Counted from the stretch's first letter, positions 1 through 5,856 are shown. The stretch is 6,373 nucleotides of DNA from Armatimonadetes bacterium UBA5829 (GCA_002431715.1 DJHI01000263.1:8079-14451), one strand, 5' to 3'. The notes: generated by a model not told the origin, from the letters alone. Program-made: numbers and translations.

Positions 1-76
1 TCCTGCGATATCGAACGTCTGGATAAGCATGGCAGGAAAGCTTTCCAATATTTGGGACACAGGCAACTACGAATAG
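1..76 (+). CDS. Possible 3' end of an upstream gene (partial, weak)
   Basis: Frame 2 of the plus strand is open from the window edge to a TAG at 74-76. Its last residues read SNVWISMAGKLSNIWDTGNYE, which looks like ordinary soluble-protein sequence, with codons such as ATA, AGC, GGA and AAG that are also common in the genes downstream. If real, it ends 57 bases before the stop of the convergent phosphorylase gene. Only 24 codons are visible, so no family can be assigned. Two rivals occupy the same bases: plus frame 1 is open to 183, and a minus-strand frame with starts at 60 (GTG) or 30 (ATG) is open to the edge. A weak stem, CTGACAG (104-110) against CTG and TCAG (121-129), lies in the gap but has no T-run, so I do not call it a terminator. 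Confidence 0.27.
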   Translation, partial: PAISNVWISMAGKLSNIWDTGNYE

Positions 77-133
77 AACTTATAGAACAAGGCCCACGTT
101 TGACTGACAGGTGCATTTTGCTGTTTCAGGAAT

Positions 134-859
134 CTATTCCAGCGCATGCCTTAATACGAGTGCAAGTTTTTGCGATGATCTAGATACCATCGCCCTCACC
201 TCTTCGTGCGAGAGTGGAGTGGGGGACAGTCCCGCTGCCTGATTAGTAACAACTCCCAGCGCTCCGTAACAAAGACCGGCCTCTCGCGCTAGGATTACCT
301 CGGGAACGTTCGTCATACCAATCACATCGCCTCCCCATGAGCCGTATAGTTTGACTTCTGTGAGTGTTTCGTATCTTGGACCTTCCACGCCGACGTAGAC
401 CGCTTTATCATAATAATCCACATCGCTCTTTTCGCAAGCTGCGCTCAAGGCCGATGATATTTCGGGGCAATAAGGCCATGTGAAATCGGTATGGCAAACT
501 CCCCTTCCCGGTTCATCAAAAAAAGTATCAGCTCGCCTCTTTGTCTGATCAATAAAATCGGACAAGACAACAAACGATCCCGGCATCAAATCGGGATTAA
601 TCGACCCGACAGCGCATAATCCGATGACCCGCCGCATGCCGAGTGACTTGAGAGCAGCTATCTGAGCGCGGTAATTGATTGCGCTCGGAGGCATTGAATG
701 ATCGATTCCGTGCCTGGGAACAAAGAGGAACGCCGTGCCATGGAGAGTCGCATCGACTACTTCTGCTGTTCCAAAACGGGTATCAACAGTGGATACTCTT
801 CCTAACTCCGCGGCTTCGTCTATACCTGTTCCGCCGATTACTGCAATATCAACTCCCAT
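134..859 (-). CDS. mtnP: MTA/MTI phosphorylase family protein (purine nucleoside phosphorylase superfamily), probably S-methyl-5'-thioinosine phosphorylase type
   Basis: A cytosolic enzyme of purine and methionine salvage. The family cleaves a (methylthio)nucleoside with phosphate, giving a free base and (methylthio)ribose-1-phosphate. The 241 residues are full length for the shorter bacterial members. Phosphate-site motifs are visible: GGTGID at 9-14, PRHG at 48-51 and the HSMPPSAINYRAQIAALKSLG region at 54-74. AVGSI is at 83-87, EGPRYET at 159-165, and GMT with the sugar-contacting Met at 181-183. The base-specificity segment reads VVTNQAAG (203-210). Asn206 lies where adenine-specific MTA phosphorylases have Asp, and 6-oxopurine enzymes of this superfamily carry Asn there. 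I therefore infer a preference for methylthioinosine or inosine/guanosine over MTA. The ATG at 859 is backed by GGAGGGG (863-869, minus strand) just upstream. It is divergent from the operon to its right; no deaminase or other mtn gene is in the window. The family call is firm; the substrate is an inference. Confidence 0.93.
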   Translation of the reverse strand: MGVDIAVIGGTGIDEAAELGRVSTVDTRFGTAEVVDATLHGTAFLFVPRHGIDHSMPPSAINYRAQIAALKSLGMRRVIGLCAVGSINPDLMPGSFVVLSDFIDQTKRRADTFFDEPGRGVCHTDFTWPYCPEISSALSAACEKSDVDYYDKAVYVGVEGPRYETLTEVKLYGSWGGDVIGMTNVPEVILAREAGLCYGALGVVTNQAAGLSPTPLSHEEVRAMVSRSSQKLALVLRHALE

Positions 860-883
860 TTTCCCCTCCGATGACTAAGATTT

Positions 884-896
884 CCATTGAAAATGG
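884..896. repeat. Short palindrome upstream of the phosphorylase gene
   Basis: CCATT (884-888), spacer GAA (889-891), AATGG (892-896) form a perfect 5-base inverted repeat. It lies 25-37 bases upstream of the phosphorylase start, just beyond its ribosome-binding site. It could be an operator half-site pair or a small leader hairpin. Short palindromes like this occur often by chance, and no regulator gene is adjacent. Confidence 0.25.
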
Positions 897-949
897 CAAT
901 AATCCTTCTATGGTGACCCTCTGCACCTTCTAAAGGGGTTTGGAGTATG

Positions 950-976
950 TTGCAGAGGCGGGAAATATAGTATAAT
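950..976 (+). promoter_or_regulatory. Candidate sigma-70 promoter for the rightward operon, with a symmetrical -10 region
   Basis: A perfect TATAAT lies at 971-976, with TTGCAG (4 of 6 to consensus) at 950-955. The 15-base spacer is shorter than ideal. A perfect TTGACA follows at 980-985, but its best downstream -10 (TATCTA at 1004-1009, 18-base spacer) is poor. On the minus strand the same bases give TATACT (974-969), 5 of 6 to consensus, so the site could also fire leftward toward the phosphorylase, about 110 bases away. No clean minus-strand -35 is visible. Rightward initiation near 983 would give the STAS gene a leader of about 270 bases. Only the hexamers are seen; activity is inferred. 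Confidence 0.42.
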
Positions 977-988
977 GGATTGACAAGT

Positions 989-1121
989 GATAACCGGATT
1001 CATTATCTAAATGCCGGCATTCCAAGGAAGGTTAAAACCAAGCCGGCATATAACTCTAAGATGATACCGATCTTGAGATAATTAATCTCGGGGACTTTTA
1101 CCTCTATACAGGGCGCTCCTG
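989..1121 (+). other. Series of inverted repeats: possible structured RNA leader of the STAS operon
   Basis: Four hairpins can be drawn in order in this gene-free region. The first pairs GATAA (989-993) with TTATC (1003-1007). The second pairs ATGCCGGC (1011-1018) with GCCGGCAT (1042-1049), a perfect 8-base stem whose loop holds a smaller GGT/ACC stem (1030-1032 with 1037-1039). The third pairs GAGAT (1075-1079) with ATCTC (1085-1089), extendable by four pairs, three of them G-U. The fourth pairs CAGG (1109-1112) with CCTG (1118-1121). None is followed by a T-run, and I could not match the layout to a riboswitch class I know; the c-di-GMP-I core motif is absent. The GCCGGC palindromes, which occur twice 29 bases apart, could instead be DNA operator sites. 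The rest of the gap, to 1253, contains CCCGGACGGG at 1156-1165 and no convincing small gene. Confidence 0.33.
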
Positions 1122-1253
1122 CCAATTAAAAAAATATCGAGTCTATGTCACGACCCCCGGACGGGTGCGTTGCATCGGGAGTTTACTTAGTGTTATCTGG
1201 TGGACTTGGGGCTGAGTTTGGGCCGTCGTAGTCGTGAAAGGAGTTCAACGGCA

Positions 1254-1616
1254 ATGGAAATGGATTTACAGATTAACGTTCGAAAGAACGGGACCACCAG
1301 AATAATCGATCTGCATGGTGAGGTGGACGCATATACGTCTGCTCGTTTCAGAGAGATTATGCTGGAACTTATCGACGATGGCGGTATCGATCTTGTTATC
1401 AACATGTGCAAAGTCGAGTATATCGACAGTTCAGGGCTGGGTGCTCTCGTTGGCGGATTAAAGAGAGTCAGCGAGCGTAATGGGAAAATAGTGATTGTCA
1501 GCGATGGACCTCAGATCCGTAAGGTTTTTGAAATTACGGGATTGGAAAAAGTATTTCCGATTTATGATGAAGAACATCATGCTGTAGAAGCAGTAGGTGT
1601 GAAAGCGGACTCATAG
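1254..1616 (+). CDS. STAS-domain anti-anti-sigma factor (SpoIIAA/RsbV-like)
   Basis: A 120-residue single-domain STAS protein, the usual length for anti-sigma factor antagonists. In this family the unphosphorylated form binds an anti-sigma serine kinase (SpoIIAB/RsbW type) and frees the sigma factor; phosphorylation on a conserved Ser turns it off. The hallmark YIDSSGLGALVGGLKR lies at 56-71, so Ser59 is the expected phosphosite. DLHGEVDAYTS at 19-29 and FEITGLEKVFPIYD at 92-105 also fit the fold. I start at ATG 1254 because AAAGGAG (1237-1243) sits 10 bases upstream. An earlier in-frame GTG at 1200 has no such site and would add 18 residues (MDLGLSLGRRSRERSSTA) outside the domain. It is first in the operon, after a long leader. 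No kinase, phosphatase or sigma gene is in the window, so the partner is unknown; STAS proteins also serve in non-sigma partner switches. Confidence 0.93.
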   Translation: MEMDLQINVRKNGTTRIIDLHGEVDAYTSARFREIMLELIDDGGIDLVINMCKVEYIDSSGLGALVGGLKRVSERNGKIVIVSDGPQIRKVFEITGLEKVFPIYDEEHHAVEAVGVKADS

Positions 1617-1620
1617 AAGT

Positions 1621-1669
1621 CAACAAGAAGGAGGTCACGGCCTCGAAGAGAAACTTCGAGGTCTTGTTG
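1621..1669 (+). promoter_or_regulatory. Hairpin carrying the glycosyltransferase Shine-Dalgarno sequence in its 5' bulge
   Basis: An outer stem pairs CAACAAGA (1621-1628) with TCTTGTTG (1662-1669). An inner stem pairs CCTCGAAG (1641-1648) with CTTCGAGG (1654-1661) around the loop AGAAA. The unpaired 12-base bulge on the 5' side (1629-1640) exposes most of a near-perfect AAGGAGGT (1628-1635). No start codon lies at normal distance from it in any frame; the gene's ATG is at 1674, right after the structure. A weaker GAGG (1658-1661) lies 12 bases before the ATG but is buried in the inner stem. Folding would bring the strong site near the start codon, or the fold could gate initiation. The 3' side is T-rich (TCTTGTTGTTT), so partial termination between the STAS and glycosyltransferase genes is an alternative. 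The pairing is seen; the function is inferred. Confidence 0.55.
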
Positions 1670-1673
1670 TTTC

Positions 1674-2984
1674 ATGACGAACACCGATGAAAAAACCGTC
1701 CAGCATATGGACATCTCAGTACCGGAAGAGTTTGCACTTCGAGATGAAGTAAGATGGCTTAAAAGCGAGGACTTGAGTCTGTTCAGGTTCCTTCGAGAGA
1801 CCATGAATAAAATTGAACCCGCATACATTGCAACCTATCCACCCAGTGAATGCGGAATTGCAACTTTCACAAAAGATCTCTCATCTGCAGTAGCAAAATA
1901 CACCCCATTTTCCAAACCCAGCATTCTAGCGGTAAAACGCGAGCATGAAATTGAACCGTATGAGCGGGTGGTTCGTTTTCAGGTTTTTAAAGAAAACAAA
2001 CAGTCATATATCGATGCAGCTAAATATGTTAACGACTCCACCATCGATATCGTAAGCGTTCAGCACGAGTTCGGAATATACGGTGGAGATGACGGAGAAT
2101 ACATACTCGATTTCCTTGAAGCTCTTGAAAAACCGGCAGTTGCCACACTGCATACCGTTCTTCAGAGACCGAGTCCAAATCAGAAAAGAATCATCCAGGA
2201 GATTGGCAGAATATGCGAATGCATGGTGGTAATGGTTCGCACTGGCAGGGAAATTCTGTTGAATGTCTACGATGTTGACCCAAAGAAGGCAACTGTCATT
2301 CCGCATGGCGTTCCAAACGTGCATAGAGTGAGCGCATCGAGCGTTAAAAGGGCATTGGGAATCGCGGATAAGAAAATCCTTTCCACATTCGGCCTTATCA
2401 GCCGAGGTAAGGGTATAGAGCATGTCATTAGGGCGATGCCCATGATCCTCGAAAAGCATCCGAATGTAGTTTATCTAGTGCTCGGAGAGACACACCCCGG
2501 GGTCAGGAAGCATGAGGGTGAATCCTACAGAAATATGCTCGCCGAGACGGCTAGCGAGCTGGGAATTGAAGAGAATGTCAGATTCAACAACCGGTTTCTC
2601 TCTCTCAATGAGCTTGTGCGGTATCTGTGCGCGACCGATGTCTATGTGACACCTTATCTGAGCAAAGACCAGATCACAAGCGGAACTCTTGCATATGCTC
2701 TTGGATGCGGAAAGGCTATCTGCAGCACTCCATATCTGTATGCGGAGGAAGTTCTTGCCGATGGTAGAGGAATGCTGGTAGATTTCGAATCGCCTGAAAG
2801 CATAGCAAAAACCGTAAACAACATCCTGGACAATAAGGAATTGAAGGAATCCATGGAGACTGCTGCCTATGCCTATGGCAGGCGGGCGGCATGGTTCAAT
2901 GTCGCAGTGGATTACCTGGATCTTTTCCATAGAATAATTACTCGCGAAAAAGTAAAAACAGGCGCTGCTGTAGAGGCGCTTTAA
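1674..2984 (+). CDS. GT-B glycosyltransferase, family-4-like (group 1)
   Basis: A 436-residue protein with the two Rossmann-like halves of a retaining GT-B glycosyltransferase; donor and acceptor sugars cannot be read from sequence. The N-terminal half opens with AYIATYPPSECGIATFTKDL (50-69), typical of a subgroup starting with STYPP-x-x-CGIAT, then VQHEFGIYGG (129-138). VIPHGV (208-213) leads into the C-terminal donor domain with GLISRGKGIE (240-249), YLVLGETHPG (267-276) and SGTLAYALGCGKAI (336-349). The classical E-x7-E pair is not conserved in that last segment. About 45 residues precede the first strand, an extension of unknown role. ATG 1674 is the first start after the STAS stop in this frame; ATG 1803 would remove the extension but has only a poor ribosome site. 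No signal peptide or membrane segment is seen, so it probably acts at the cytosolic face. The toroid protein that follows is its likely partner. Confidence 0.92.
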   Translation: MTNTDEKTVQHMDISVPEEFALRDEVRWLKSEDLSLFRFLRETMNKIEPAYIATYPPSECGIATFTKDLSSAVAKYTPFSKPSILAVKREHEIEPYERVVRFQVFKENKQSYIDAAKYVNDSTIDIVSVQHEFGIYGGDDGEYILDFLEALEKPAVATLHTVLQRPSPNQKRIIQEIGRICECMVVMVRTGREILLNVYDVDPKKATVIPHGVPNVHRVSASSVKRALGIADKKILSTFGLISRGKGIEHVIRAMPMILEKHPNVVYLVLGETHPGVRKHEGESYRNMLAETASELGIEENVRFNNRFLSLNELVRYLCATDVYVTPYLSKDQITSGTLAYALGCGKAICSTPYLYAEEVLADGRGMLVDFESPESIAKTVNNILDNKELKESMETAAYAYGRRAAWFNVAVDYLDLFHRIITREKVKTGAAVEAL

Positions 2985-2992
2985 TCGGATTG

Positions 2993-2999
2993 AAAGGGG
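2993..2999 (+). promoter_or_regulatory. Shine-Dalgarno site ahead of the toroid protein gene
   Basis: AAAGGGG lies 8 bases after the glycosyltransferase stop and 9 bases before the in-frame ATA at 3009. It supports initiation here rather than at the TTG at 3135. A TTG at 3004-3006 is also in range but is in another frame and meets TAG after five more codons. Confidence 0.5.
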
Positions 3000-3008
3000 T
3001 ATCTTGTT

Positions 3009-4049
3009 ATATATCCTCCAATAGTATTTGAGCATCTAGAGACGCTGACTGACTCCACCGGAGTCATTCAGCACGCTATTTTTTCCATACCGAACCGCAG
3101 GACCGGATATACGACCGATGACAACGCTAGAGCGTTGATCGCTGCAATAATGGAGTTCGAGCGCACCGGTTCTCGTCAGACACTGCAGCTTGTGAGCAAG
3201 TATCTGAGTTTTCTGCATTATGCGCAGACCCCGTCCGGTCATTTCCACAACTTCATGTCTTATGACCAGGTCTGGCTTGATGATCAAAGCAGCGATGACT
3301 GCTTCGGCCGCGTTATCTGGGCATGCGGTTATGCTCTGTCATCAAAATTGCATTCGAACGTCCAGAAGGTCGCAAGGCAACTGTTCGATGCCGGCAAGCG
3401 ATGGATCAACCCGAGCCAGAGCCTTCGTGCAAGAGCCTATATGACAATGGGCTGTTACTATTACCTCAAAAATGTGCCGGACGGTGATGATGTTCGTGAG
3501 GCGATGGAGCAGCTTGCCGATTCACTTTGCGAGGCTTATAAATATAGTGCAAAGCCCGACTGGAAGTGGTATGAAAACGTTCTGACATATTCCAATGGAA
3601 TGATGCCGAGGGCACTCTTCCTGGCTTATCAGACACTTAAAAAGAAAGAGTATCTCGATATTGCGGTAGAAAGTCTGGAATTCCTGACATCTGTATGCAT
3701 TCTGGACGGCGTTCTTTATCCGATCGGCTGTAATGGCTGGTATCTCAAGGGTTATGAAAGAGCTTATTACGATCAGCAGCCCGTTGATCCCATGGCACAT
3801 ACGCTTTCATATATCGCCGCATATGATGTCACTCAAGAAAAGAAATATCTTGACCTTGCAAAGACCTGCTTCGACTGGTTTTTCGGGCATAATTCGGTCG
3901 GATCGCCACTATACGATCCTGTAACGGGCGGATGTTTTGATGCTCTCGCCCCGGACGGATCAAACCTCAATCAAGGTTCGGAGTCAACGATTTGCTGTTT
4001 GTTGACGCAGCTCGCTATGCAGCCGTATATCGATCTACTGGGGACCTGA
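3009..4049 (+). CDS. Alpha/alpha-toroid (six-hairpin glycosidase-like) protein paired with the glycosyltransferase; non-standard start
   Basis: A helix-rich protein of about 346 residues resembling six-hairpin glycosidases and the toroid proteins found beside, or to my recollection fused to, STYPP-type glycosyltransferases. Counting from 3009, family-like motifs are GYTTDDNARAL (33-43), WLDDQSSDDCFGRVIWACG (89-107), WYENVLTYSNGMMPRAL (187-203), QQPVDP (256-261) and NQGSEST (321-327); the Asp pairs at 38-39, 91-92 and 96-97 could be catalytic or sugar-binding. The first ordinary start, TTG 3135, encodes the Leu inside GYTTDDNARAL and would delete the motif, so it is almost surely internal. The frame is open back to TGA 2991-2993 with no ATG, GTG or TTG before 3135; ATA 3009 lies 9 bases after AAAGGGG and is my choice. 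A sequence error or an indel is equally possible. Hydrolase, phosphorylase or binding roles all remain open. Confidence 0.8.
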   Translation: MYPPIVFEHLETLTDSTGVIQHAIFSIPNRRTGYTTDDNARALIAAIMEFERTGSRQTLQLVSKYLSFLHYAQTPSGHFHNFMSYDQVWLDDQSSDDCFGRVIWACGYALSSKLHSNVQKVARQLFDAGKRWINPSQSLRARAYMTMGCYYYLKNVPDGDDVREAMEQLADSLCEAYKYSAKPDWKWYENVLTYSNGMMPRALFLAYQTLKKKEYLDIAVESLEFLTSVCILDGVLYPIGCNGWYLKGYERAYYDQQPVDPMAHTLSYIAAYDVTQEKKYLDLAKTCFDWFFGHNSVGSPLYDPVTGGCFDALAPDGSNLNQGSESTICCLLTQLAMQPYIDLLGT

Positions 4050-4056
4050 GACAGAC

Positions 4057-5598
4057 ATGAGAAAAGGCAAAGTAAGAGAACACTGGGCGTCGAGATTCGG
4101 CCTTATATTGGCGATGGCCGGTAACGCAATCGGGCTCGGGAATTTCTTACGTTTTCCCGTACAGGCAGCCGCAAATGGCGGCGGCGCCTTTATGATCCCT
4201 TACTTTGTCGCTTTGCTCTTTTTGGGAATCCCGTTAATGTGGGTCGAATGGGCTCTTGGTCGACTCGGCGGAACAAAAGGGCATGGCACCGCACCGGGAA
4301 TGTTCGAGATGATATGGAAAAGCCGAGCGGCGAAATACTTCGGCTTATTAGGTATCGCGCTGCCTCTTTGCGTAGTCATCTACTACACTTTCATTGAATC
4401 CTGGACACTTGCTTTTTGTTTTTACTCAGCAAACGGCACTCTATCGCAGATGGCCAATGCCCACAGCTTCCATGATTTCTTCAATGGCTACCTTGGCGGG
4501 AATGGATACACTGCCGCATATGTGTTCTTTGTCCTGACCGTGCTTGCAAATTTGGTTGTAATGTGGCGCGGGGTATCGGGTGGCATCGAGAAGCTTGCCC
4601 GTGTTGCCATGCCGATGCTGTTTATATTTGCAGCGATCCTTGTTGTGAGAACACTGACTCTCGGCTCGCCTGTTCCCGGACATCCTGAAAGAAATGTATT
4701 CAACGGTCTTGCGTTTCTCTGGAATCCTCAATTCGATAGGCTCTCTGAAACAAAGATATGGATAGCTGCCGCAGGGCAGGTTTTCTTTACTTTATCCGTT
4801 GGTTTTGGTGTTATCTCCTGTTATGCCTCATACTTGCGCAAAAGCGACGATATCGCGCTCTCCGGGCTTTCCACAGTGACCCTTAATGAGACGGCCGAGG
4901 TGGTTCTGGGCGGGTCGCTCGCTATTCCACTGGCATTTGCGTTTCTTGGAGCGGGAGCCGTTACAGCGATTGCCGGCGAAGGGCCTTTTTCACTTGCTTT
5001 TGTAACTATGCCTTTGATTTTCAAGGGTATGCCTTTCGGACAACTCCTCTCTACAATATGGTTTACACTGCTCTTCTTTGCAGGAATAACGTCATCAGTC
5101 GCCTTGGCGCAGGCTGCGATAGCGTTTATGGAAGACGAGATAGGGTGGTCAAGGCAGAAAGCAGTCGGCGCCATATCATTTGTTATATTTGCATGCGGCA
5201 ATTTGGTGATGTTCGGCCCCGGAGTATTGGGAGAGATCGATTTCTGGGCCGGGACCATAGGTATAGTTATTTTTGCCCTCATAGAAGTGATCTTGTTTAT
5301 CTGGATATTTGGAGCCGATAAAGCTTGGGCTGAGATTAACGCAGGCGCAGACATAAAATTGCCAAGAATTGTGTATTACGTGCTTAAATACATTACTCCG
5401 ATATATTTGGCCGCGCTTGTGGTCGCATGGACCGCTCAAGATGGCATATCGGTTGCTCTCATGAAAGGAGTATCAGCCGGGGAAGTGCCATGGAGATGGG
5501 GAGCAAGGCTCCTGATTGCTGTTATACTTGGCGCGCTGATTATTCTGATTCGGCGGTCCAGACATCTTAAGAAAGATGAGGCTCATTCTCATGGGTGA
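4057..5598 (+). CDS. LeuT-type sodium:amino acid symporter (neurotransmitter:sodium symporter family)
   Basis: An inner-membrane importer that uses the sodium gradient to take up amino acids. At 513 residues with about 12 hydrophobic segments it is full length and closely follows Aquifex LeuT from end to end as I recall that sequence. The unwound TM1 reads GNAIGLGNFLRFP (22-34), with Ala24 and Asn29 at the Na1 site. TM3 has IYYTFIESW (108-116), including the substrate-gating Tyr110. TM6 reads FFTLSVGFG (243-251), with Thr245 and the small-side-chain pocket that in LeuT holds leucine or alanine. TLNETAE (275-281) provides Asn277, and AGITSS (342-347) in TM8 provides the Na2 ligands. Glu281 matches LeuT Glu290, the residue that replaces chloride, so transport should be chloride-independent. 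The start lies 7 bases after the toroid stop with only a weak ribosome site (GGGGA at 4040-4044), suggesting translational coupling. Substrate is inferred to be a small hydrophobic amino acid. Confidence 0.95.
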   Translation: MRKGKVREHWASRFGLILAMAGNAIGLGNFLRFPVQAAANGGGAFMIPYFVALLFLGIPLMWVEWALGRLGGTKGHGTAPGMFEMIWKSRAAKYFGLLGIALPLCVVIYYTFIESWTLAFCFYSANGTLSQMANAHSFHDFFNGYLGGNGYTAAYVFFVLTVLANLVVMWRGVSGGIEKLARVAMPMLFIFAAILVVRTLTLGSPVPGHPERNVFNGLAFLWNPQFDRLSETKIWIAAAGQVFFTLSVGFGVISCYASYLRKSDDIALSGLSTVTLNETAEVVLGGSLAIPLAFAFLGAGAVTAIAGEGPFSLAFVTMPLIFKGMPFGQLLSTIWFTLLFFAGITSSVALAQAAIAFMEDEIGWSRQKAVGAISFVIFACGNLVMFGPGVLGEIDFWAGTIGIVIFALIEVILFIWIFGADKAWAEINAGADIKLPRIVYYVLKYITPIYLAALVVAWTAQDGISVALMKGVSAGEVPWRWGARLLIAVILGALIILIRRSRHLKKDEAHSHG

Positions 5599-5734
5599 TG
5601 CTGGCATAAAACTGACTGCTGCCGGATGGATTTTTATGATCAGCGCGTGGACGATTGTTGTTGTTGGCGCCGGATGCTGTATTGCTAAAATTCTATCAGT
5701 TAAAGGCAGGCGCTCGAAAGATGATAAGGGGTAG
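5591..5734 (+). CDS. Small single-pass accessory subunit of the symporter (MetS-like)
   Basis: A 47-codon reading frame starting at ATG 5591, overlapping the symporter's last 8 bases in another frame and ending with TAG 5732-5734. TGAGG (5577-5581) sits 9 bases ahead of the ATG. The peptide has a short polar start (MGDAGIKLT), one hydrophobic helix at about 9-33 (GWIFMISAWTIVVVGAGCC within it) and a basic tail KGRRSKDDKG (38-47), which predicts a cytoplasmic C-terminus. Tiny one-helix partners encoded directly after bacterial sodium symporters of this family are known, for example MetS of the Corynebacterium MetPS methionine/alanine importer. Size, topology and position all match; sequence likeness to MetS itself is only general. 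It is probably required for, or tunes, transport by its neighbour. It ends the operon; no clear terminator follows. Confidence 0.78.
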   Translation: MGDAGIKLTAAGWIFMISAWTIVVVGAGCCIAKILSVKGRRSKDDKG

Positions 5735-5796
5735 GGGAGAATAGACCTCAAGTTTCCGAGCTATCATTCCGAAAACAACTGTGTAAGCAGGAATAA

Positions 5797-5825
5797 TTGA
5801 CTGGGAACTGCCCTCATGTTATACT
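5797..5825 (+). promoter_or_regulatory. Strong extended -10 sigma-70-type promoter for the response regulator gene
   Basis: TTGACT (5797-5802) and TATACT (5820-5825) are separated by exactly 17 bases, and a TG dinucleotide at 5817-5818 supplies the extended -10 element. Each hexamer matches 5 of 6 consensus bases. Transcription would begin near 5832, giving a leader of about 25 bases. The gap upstream (5735-5796) holds a direct repeat of TTCCGA (5754-5759 and 5767-5772) and no clear terminator for the preceding operon. Confidence 0.8.
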
Positions 5826-5856
5826 TGAACCTGACGATTAATAAGGAGGTCCCAGC

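Noticed and set aside
1..183. Plus-strand frame 1, open from the edge to TAG at 181-183, and a minus-strand frame starting at 60 or 30
   Set aside because: The plus frame would overlap the convergent phosphorylase end by 50 bases and looks unlike a protein terminus; the minus frame has no good ribosome site and only 10-20 visible codons. Neither can be excluded.
679..933. An 84-codon plus-strand frame overlapping the phosphorylase gene
   Set aside because: It lies mostly antisense to a well-supported enzyme gene, shows no recognisable family or ribosome site, and its sequence is low-quality (runs of Leu/Arg/Phe).
1145..1231. Small frame of 28 codons in the STAS leader as a leader peptide
   Set aside because: No ribosome site precedes its ATG, and there is no run of one amino acid or other attenuation feature.
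1200..1253. Earlier GTG start for the STAS gene
   Set aside because: There is no ribosome site before 1200, the added residues fall outside the STAS domain, and AAAGGAG is well spaced for ATG 1254.
2475..3035. Long minus-strand frame (186 codons) opposite the glycosyltransferase gene
   Set aside because: It is antisense to the conserved GT-B domain, has no protein family features, and fits a shadow of the true gene.
4821..5354. Minus-strand frame (177 codons) rich in Ala, Pro, Ser and Ile opposite the symporter
   Set aside because: The composition mirrors the complement of membrane-helix codons in the symporter; no motif or ribosome site supports it.
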